Shown here one piece after another: positions 58,749 to 64,000 of a DNA stretch of 64,000 bases. Source of the DNA: Mycolicibacterium elephantis DSM 44368 (lineage in GTDB: Bacteria > Actinomycetota > Actinomycetes > Mycobacteriales > Mycobacteriaceae); contig NZ_ATDN01000005.1 of assembly GCF_004014805.1 (NCBI RefSeq), positions 87,909 to 151,908 on the forward strand, written 5' to 3'. The notes under the pieces were generated by a model that ran no database searches, was not told where the DNA came from, and worked only from the letters and a program-made list of their open reading frames with translations. The translations under genes were made by a program, and so were the position numbers. How positions within the stretch are numbered: position 1 is the stretch's first letter; the number at the start of each line of letters is the position of its first letter.

Positions 58749-58793
58749 TAACGGGTTGATCGCGTGCATCTGGTGCGTGGGATCAACCCGTCA
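58749..58793. repeat. Hairpin repeat containing the stop codon of unit 2
   Basis: 45-base palindromic element with perfect 11-base arms ACGGGTTGATC (58751-58761) and GATCAACCCGT (58781-58791). The stop codon and last two codons of the minus-strand gene (58783-) lie in its right arm. A copy with 41 of 45 bases identical in the same orientation lies at 59814-59858. It also separates that gene from the convergent kgd. Confidence 0.85.
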
Positions 58794-59706
58794 GCGCATA
58801 CCCGGGATCGCACGTGGGGCAGAGTCGCATCCGACCGGACCAGCCCCGGCGGCGGAGTAGGTCACCGATCAGGACAGCGGTGCGGCATGCATCGCCGAAG
58901 ACAAGTCCATAGGTCACCCGCGTGGTGACCAGGTCCGACCGGCTCAACTCCGCGAGGTCACGCAGGGCATCGCGATCGCGGTCTCGCGGCGCATCGTGAA
59001 ACGCGCGGCCGTCGAGTTCGACCACAACCCCTTGCCCCCGGTAATGCACATCCTGATAGGTGAGCCGACCAGTCGCGGTACTCCGAGCTTGACGCTCGCC
59101 CCTGGGCAGCCCGTGCGCACGCTCGACCCGGTGGAGGTAGGCGCGCTCCAGCACCGAACATGCGCCGTCACGAAGATCGGCGAGCATTGCCTCCAACGTG
59201 CGCCGACCGCACACACGTTGGCGGGTCGCCAGTACCCGCAGTATTCGCTGCGGCGTGGTCCGCCGGCTGGCACACAACCGCGCCAGTACGGCGAACGCAG
59301 CCGCCACGTCCTTGTTGTGAAGTTCGCCGCCGACCACGTCAATCAGCGCGTGCTCCAGCCGAATTGTCGGCGGGCTGCGGTCAAGTTCGGCGCGTCGCTC
59401 GAAGTCGGGCGTCCTGTGCAGCACGATTCGTGGCAACGGCCGCAGATTGCGCTCCGCGCCTACGGCGATATGGACCACCGTCGGCGGCGGATCGGGCAGG
59501 GCCGAGGCATGAGCCAACGCGGCCGGCCAGAACGCCAGCACCGCAGCCCACTGGCGCTGCGCCAGTGTGAGCTCGCCGCTGTGGCTGACGTAGACGCCAC
59601 GGTGGACATCGGTCAAATCGCGGCGGCGCAGCATTCTGGCGATGTCGGAATCGGTGCCGCCTGCGTCCAGAACTTGGCGACGCGAAATGATTCCGTCCTG
59701 CGCCGA
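58783..59706 (-). CDS. Solo AbiEi-like/DUF559 (Vsr-fold) nuclease-like protein, unit 2
   Basis: 307 residues from ATG 59706 (MSAQDGIISRRQ), chosen because the family starts at this winged-helix motif; GTG 59745 and TTG 59781 are alternatives. N-terminal residues 1-60 match an AbiEi_4-type winged helix (DGIISRRQVLDAGGTDSDIA, VHRGVYVSHSGELT). The C-terminal DUF559/Vsr-like part has Glu in SVLERAYLHRVE, Asp in TYQDVHYRGQ, and acidic pair in GVVVELDGRAFHD. It is flanked by direct copies of a 45-base hairpin. Between kgd and the SDR gene M. tuberculosis carries relBE; here this gene takes that place. No toxin partner is seen. Confidence 0.75.
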   Translation of the reverse strand, partial: SAQDGIISRRQVLDAGGTDSDIARMLRRRDLTDVHRGVYVSHSGELTLAQRQWAAVLAFWPAALAHASALPDPPPTVVHIAVGAERNLRPLPRIVLHRTPDFERRAELDRSPPTIRLEHALIDVVGGELHNKDVAAAFAVLARLCASRRTTPQRILRVLATRQRVCGRRTLEAMLADLRDGACSVLERAYLHRVERAHGLPRGERQARSTATGRLTYQDVHYRGQGVVVELDGRAFHDAPRDRDRDALRDLAELSRSDLVTTRVTYGLVFGDACRTAVLIGDLLRRRGWSGRMRLCPTCDPGYALTG

Positions 59707-59799
59707 CATCAGGCGATCGACATGTCCGAGGCGCCAACGCGTCACACCGGTAAGCGTGACCGGGAACGAGCCGACGGCCAACCTGTCGCGACCCGGCGC

Positions 59800-59808
59800 T
59801 GTGGATAA
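59800..59808 (-). promoter_or_regulatory. Perfect TTATCCACA box upstream of unit 2
   Basis: Minus strand TTATCCACA, identical to the DnaA-box consensus, preceded on the plus strand by CCCGGCGC. It lies 94 bases upstream of the chosen start and 6 bases before the flanking hairpin. Unit 1 has the same layout with one mismatch (45389-45397). The meaning is not known. Confidence 0.5.
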
Positions 59809-59813
59809 CTGCT

Positions 59814-59858
59814 TAACGGGTTGATCGCGTGCACCTGGTGGGTGGTATCAACCCGTTA
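59814..59858. repeat. Hairpin repeat on the 5' side of unit 2
   Basis: Perfect 12-base arms TAACGGGTTGAT (59814-59825) and ATCAACCCGTTA (59847-59858). It is a direct copy (41 of 45) of the element at 58749-58793. The unit bounded by both copies is 1,110 bp. Confidence 0.85.
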
Positions 59859-59948
59859 GTCGATCGCGCCCCGCAAGGGGGTCCAGTATCCGCTACCGCG
59901 AGTACCGACTAACCTCGACCGCAGCAATCGATACGAGGGAGTGCGGTT

Positions 59949-60779
59949 ATGGAGGGCTTCGCCGGAAAGGTCGCGGTGGTGACCGGCGCCGGATCAGGCA
60001 TCGGGCAGGCGCTGGCGGTCGAACTGGCCCGGTCGGGCGCCAAGCTCGCGATCAGCGACGTCGACACCGAGGGTTTGGCCGCCACCGAGCAGCGACTCAA
60101 GGCGATCGGAGCGCCGGTGAAGGTCAACCGGCTCGACGTCACCGAACGCGAGGCCTTCGAGTTGTACGCCTACTCGGTGGTGGAGCACTTCGGCACGGTC
60201 AACCAGGTGTACAACAACGCCGGGATCGCCTACGTCGGCGATGTCGAGGTGACGCCGTACAAGGACCTCGAGCGCGTCATGGACGTCGACTTCTGGGGTG
60301 TGGTCAACGGCACCAAGGCGTTTCTGCCCCATCTGATCGCCTCCGGCGACGGGCACATCGTCAACGTCTCCAGCCTGTTCGGTATCTTCTCGGTCCCGGG
60401 TCAGGCGGCGTACAACTCGGCGAAGTTCGCCGTTCGCGGATTCACCGAGGCGCTTCGCCAGGAGATGATCGCCAACGGGCATCCCGTCAAGGTGACGACC
60501 GTGCATCCCGGCGGCATCAAGACCGCGATCATGCGCAACTCCACCGCCGCCGAAGGCGTCGACAAAGAAGGCCTGACAAAGACTTTCGACAAGCACCTGA
60601 CGATCACCACGCCCGAGAAGGCTGCACGCGAAATCCTCGCCGCCGTGCGTGAGAACAAGGCCCGGGTGCTCGTGGGCCCGGACGCCAAGGTGCTCGACGC
60701 GATCGTGCGGCTCACCGGTTCGGGCTATCAGCGGCTCTTCAACACGGTGGTGTCACGGCTGATCCCCAACGCGCACTAA
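59949..60779 (+). CDS. Short-chain dehydrogenase/reductase (Rv1245c type)
   Basis: 276-residue NAD(P)-dependent oxidoreductase, classical SDR fold. Cofactor motif VVTGAGSGIGQALA, NNAG in QVYNNAGIAY, catalytic Ser in NVSSLFGIF and YxxxK in AAYNSAKFAV are all intact. Substrate unknown. ATG at 59949 has a GAGGGAG ribosome site 7 bases upstream. The end is near the family B hairpin, and lpqZ is convergent. Confidence 0.9.
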   Translation: MEGFAGKVAVVTGAGSGIGQALAVELARSGAKLAISDVDTEGLAATEQRLKAIGAPVKVNRLDVTEREAFELYAYSVVEHFGTVNQVYNNAGIAYVGDVEVTPYKDLERVMDVDFWGVVNGTKAFLPHLIASGDGHIVNVSSLFGIFSVPGQAAYNSAKFAVRGFTEALRQEMIANGHPVKVTTVHPGGIKTAIMRNSTAAEGVDKEGLTKTFDKHLTITTPEKAAREILAAVRENKARVLVGPDAKVLDAIVRLTGSGYQRLFNTVVSRLIPNAH

Positions 60780-60781
60780 CC

Positions 60782-60841
60782 GCGAGCGTGCGTAAACTCG
60801 CGGATTTTGACGGCGTGTCGCCCTCTGACACGCACGCTCGC
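60782..60841. repeat. Dispersed 60-bp hairpin repeat, family B copy 2
   Basis: Outer arms GCGAGCGTGCG (60782-60792) and CGCACGCTCGC (60831-60841) are perfect complements, inner arms GTGTC/GACAC. It matches the copy at 28267-28326 at 50 of 60 bases and likewise separates two convergent genes. Confidence 0.8.
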
Positions 60842-60876
60842 CGATAGCGCGAATCTCGTCGATAGCGCGAGAGAAG

Positions 60877-61722
60877 TCAGTCGCCGAGGGGATGTTCGGC
60901 CAGGAACGCCTCGGCGACGTGGACCGGGTCTTGTCCGTCGGCGACGTCGGCGCGCATCTGCGCCAGCGCCGCGGTGTCCAGCACCCCGGCGACCTCGTTG
61001 AGCGCGAGCACCTGCCGCTCGTCGAGTTCATTGCGGCGATACAGCGGCACCACATTCTCCGCGCGGATCAGCGACGTCTTGTCCGACAACGTCAACAGCT
61101 CCGGCGGGATCCCGGTCGCCGCCGTCGTCGTCCACCCGGCGTCGATCTCGCCTGTCAGCACCGCCGCGAACATCGTTGCGCTGTCGCGAAACTCACGCGA
61201 CCCCCTGAGCTCGCACACGCCCAGCTGCTCCGGCCCCGCTTCGTCAGCGACGTGACCGATCCGCAGCGTGTCGCAGTTGTGCACCGCGGCCGTGACGTCA
61301 CGACCACCCCACTTCTCGGCCGTCTCCTCGGTGACCACGAGTGCGGGTTTGTCCTCGGCCGAGGTCGTGTAGTCGCCCGCGGCGATGCCTTCGGGCAAGG
61401 CGGACAGCAGGTCTCGGTACACCTGCGCTGCCGACCGCGCGGTCGCGTCGGGCATGAATCGGTGCAGCAGCCGTCCGGTGAAACCCGGGACGACGCGCAC
61501 CTCGCCGGAATCCAGCTTGGCCAGCGGGTCGTCATCGAGCTTCACGTGCGCCGGGCTGCCGTAGTACCGCAGCGCCGCCGCGTACAGGTGCGCGACCACC
61601 GTCGCGTCGGGATCCGGTGTGGAGCCGACGGCGATGGACGGGGCGCCCGCGTCGTCGCCGCACCCCGCGGAGGCCGCGACGAGCAGCGCGACGAGCGCCG
61701 ACGCCAGCCACCGCACGGCCAT
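60877..61722 (-). CDS. lpqZ: Lipoprotein LpqZ, OpuAC/glycine-betaine-binding-like
   Basis: 281-residue lipoprotein. Signal peptide MAVRWLASALVALLVAASAGC ends in SAGC, so it is anchored in the membrane. The mature part resembles OpuAC-type osmoprotectant-binding proteins (VTEETAEKWGGRDVTA, TSLIRAENVVPLYRRNELDE). No permease or ATPase genes are adjacent, so transport function is unproven. It starts 2 bases after the malic enzyme stop, forming an operon with it. Corresponds to Rv1244. Confidence 0.85.
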   Translation of the reverse strand: MAVRWLASALVALLVAASAGCGDDAGAPSIAVGSTPDPDATVVAHLYAAALRYYGSPAHVKLDDDPLAKLDSGEVRVVPGFTGRLLHRFMPDATARSAAQVYRDLLSALPEGIAAGDYTTSAEDKPALVVTEETAEKWGGRDVTAAVHNCDTLRIGHVADEAGPEQLGVCELRGSREFRDSATMFAAVLTGEIDAGWTTTAATGIPPELLTLSDKTSLIRAENVVPLYRRNELDERQVLALNEVAGVLDTAALAQMRADVADGQDPVHVAEAFLAEHPLGD

Positions 61723-61724
61723 CG

Positions 61725-62909
61725 TCAGGTGCGGGCGGCCGCGGCAACCGCTTGTGCCACAGCGGGTCCGACGCGCGGGTCCAGCACGCTCGGCACGATG
61801 CAGTCGGGCGAGAGGTCGTCGGCGACCACCGAGAAGATCGCATCGGCCGCCGCCACTTTCATCTCCTCGGTGATGCGCCGCGCGCCGGCGTCCAGCGCCC
61901 CGCGGAAGACCCCGGGGAACGCCAGCACGTTGTTGATCTGGTTCGGGTAGTCGCTGCGCCCGGTGGCCACCACGGCGGCGTGCTTCTTCGCGTCCTCGGG
62001 GTGGATCTCCGGGTCGGGGTTGGACAGCGCGAACACGATCGCGTCCGACGCCATGGTCTCCACCAGTTCGGGCGGCACCACGCCGGCAGACAACCCGAGG
62101 AACACGTCGGCGCCGTTCAGCGCCTCGGCCATGCCGCCGGTCAGGCCGCGGGGGTTGGTCTGCTCGGCCAGCTCGGTCTTGTAGGCGTTGAGGTTGTCCC
62201 GGTCCCTGTGCACGATGCCCTGCGAGTCCAGCACCGTGATGTCGCTGATCCCCTTGGCCAGCAGGATTTTCGCGCAGGCCACACCGGCCGCGCCCGCGCC
62301 GGAGACGACGACGCGCAGCGAGGCGGGGTCACGCCCGACGGCGGTTGCCGCACCGATCAGCGCCGCCAGCACCACGATCGCGGTGCCGTGCTGGTCGTCG
62401 TGCATGACCGGGCAGTCCAGCGCCTCGACGAGACGGCGCTCGATCTCAAAGCAGCGGGGTGCGGAGATGTCCTCGAGGTTGACCGCGCCGAACGTCGGCC
62501 GCAGCCGGATCAGCGTTTCCACGATCTCGTCGGGATCCTTGGTGTCGAGCACGATCGGGATCGAGTCGAGGTCGGCGAACGCCTTGAACAGCGCGCACTT
62601 GCCCTCCATCACCGGCAGCGACGCCGCCGGACCCACGTCGCCGAGGCCGAGCACGGCGCTGCCGTCGCTGACCACCGCCACCAGCCGGTTGGCCCACGTG
62701 TAGCGGGCGGCCAACGTCTGATCCGCGGCGATCGCCCGGCTGACCTGCGCCACCCCGGGGGTGTAGGCGATCGACAACGCGCGCTGGGTGTCCAGCGGCG
62801 CCTTCAGCGCTACGCCGAGCTTGCCGCCGACATGGGCAGCAAAAATCTCGTCGTCGTGAAGGACGATCTCCGATTCCGTCACTGAATGTTCTTCCACCGC
62901 GTGCGACAC
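61725..62909 (-). CDS. NAD(P)-dependent malic enzyme, short form
   Basis: 394-residue decarboxylating malate dehydrogenase that forms pyruvate and CO2 from malate. It is the short bacterial type lacking a phosphotransacetylase domain. Motifs include AYTPGVAQVSRAI, DGSAVLGLGDVGPAAS, DDQHGTAIVVLA with metal ligands, the NAD-binding VVVSGAGAAGVACAK, and ALSNPDPEIHPEDA. It starts at GTG 62909 (MSHAVEE); GTG 62882 (VTESEIV) is an alternative. Its place between lpqZ and mdh is occupied by vapBC33 and a PE_PGRS gene in M. tuberculosis. Different from the long Mez (Rv2332), so I leave the symbol empty. Confidence 0.88.
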   Translation of the reverse strand: MSHAVEEHSVTESEIVLHDDEIFAAHVGGKLGVALKAPLDTQRALSIAYTPGVAQVSRAIAADQTLAARYTWANRLVAVVSDGSAVLGLGDVGPAASLPVMEGKCALFKAFADLDSIPIVLDTKDPDEIVETLIRLRPTFGAVNLEDISAPRCFEIERRLVEALDCPVMHDDQHGTAIVVLAALIGAATAVGRDPASLRVVVSGAGAAGVACAKILLAKGISDITVLDSQGIVHRDRDNLNAYKTELAEQTNPRGLTGGMAEALNGADVFLGLSAGVVPPELVETMASDAIVFALSNPDPEIHPEDAKKHAAVVATGRSDYPNQINNVLAFPGVFRGALDAGARRITEEMKVAAADAIFSVVADDLSPDCIVPSVLDPRVGPAVAQAVAAAART

Positions 62910-62951
62910 GGGGTCGAGGGTAGCGACGAACCGGTAGGTAACCTAATCGCC

Positions 62952-63998
<1,047 letters not shown>

Positions 63999-64000
63999 AA

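Noticed and set aside
59800..59808. Perfect TTATCCACA as an origin of replication
   Set aside because: A single DnaA box without a cluster, AT-rich unwinding region, dnaA or dnaN. It is better viewed as part of the nuclease-like unit.

Overview
The window is mycobacterial chromosome, most likely from a fast-growing Mycolicibacterium-type species. It is high in GC and densely packed, with GTG starts and 4-base ATGA/GTGA gene overlaps. From memory of the M. tuberculosis map, most of it matches the segment Rv1240 to Rv1283c, read here in reverse: oppBCDA, an SbcCD-like pair, Rv1276c, lprC/lprB, the Rv1273c/Rv1272c ABC exporter, an Rv1264-type adenylyl cyclase, amiB2, a HIT protein, an Rv1261c-type protein, udgB, tap, Rv1257c, cyp130, a TetR regulator, an acyltransferase, deaD, lprE, Rv1251c, Rv1250, Rv1249c, kgd, Rv1245c, lpqZ and mdh. 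All ortholog names come from recognising sequences and gene order; no database search was run.

Layout. 1-2.3 kb: a TcrX/TcrY-type two-component system (the kinase runs off the left edge) and two small Thr/Pro-rich exported proteins. 2.4-7.8 kb: oligopeptide ABC transporter. 7.8-18.5 kb: a frameshifted hydrolase, the SbcCD-like pair, a SixA-like phosphatase, two lipoproteins and a heterodimeric ABC exporter. 18.6-26.6 kb: a block that replaces the Rv1265-Rv1271c segment (embR, pknH, lprA) of M. tuberculosis. It holds a molybdopterin oxidoreductase, small hypothetical proteins, an AIM24 protein, dtd, and a copper module (methyltransferase, copZ, copA) with two copies of a CsoR-type operator. 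26.6-44.3 kb: cyclase, DNA glycosylases, a decayed amidase, LLM oxidoreductase, the Tap efflux pump, a large LuxR ATPase, the P450 cluster, an iron-regulated siderophore-interacting protein, acyltransferase/helicase and lprE. 44.3-64 kb: two solo AbiEi/DUF559 nuclease-like genes, a nuclease-helicase fusion, FAD oxidase, two MFS exporters, kgd, SDR, lpqZ, malic enzyme and mdh. The kgd, malic enzyme and mdh genes place 2-oxoglutarate, malate and pyruvate branch-point enzymes close together.

The most unusual signal is an architecture seen twice (44334-45484 and 58749-59858). A solo gene with an AbiEi-like N-terminus and a Vsr/DUF559 PD-(D/E)XK-like C-terminus lies between a matched pair of hairpins. 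One hairpin abuts or contains the stop codon, and a TTATCCACA-like box sits between the start codon and the other hairpin. Both units occupy places where M. tuberculosis has either nothing (lprE/Rv1251c) or the relBE toxin-antitoxin pair (kgd/Rv1245c). This looks like a small undescribed mobile or selfish unit. Other notable signals are a perfect 57-bp palindrome inserted in frame in an ABC exporter gene, two families of dispersed 60-bp hairpins, 11-bp-spaced CTGTG repeats upstream of tcrX, an IdeR box, and two decayed genes (hydrolase frameshift, amidase deletion). No rRNA, tRNA, CRISPR array or classical insertion sequence was seen. No gene-free stretch exceeds 300 bases.
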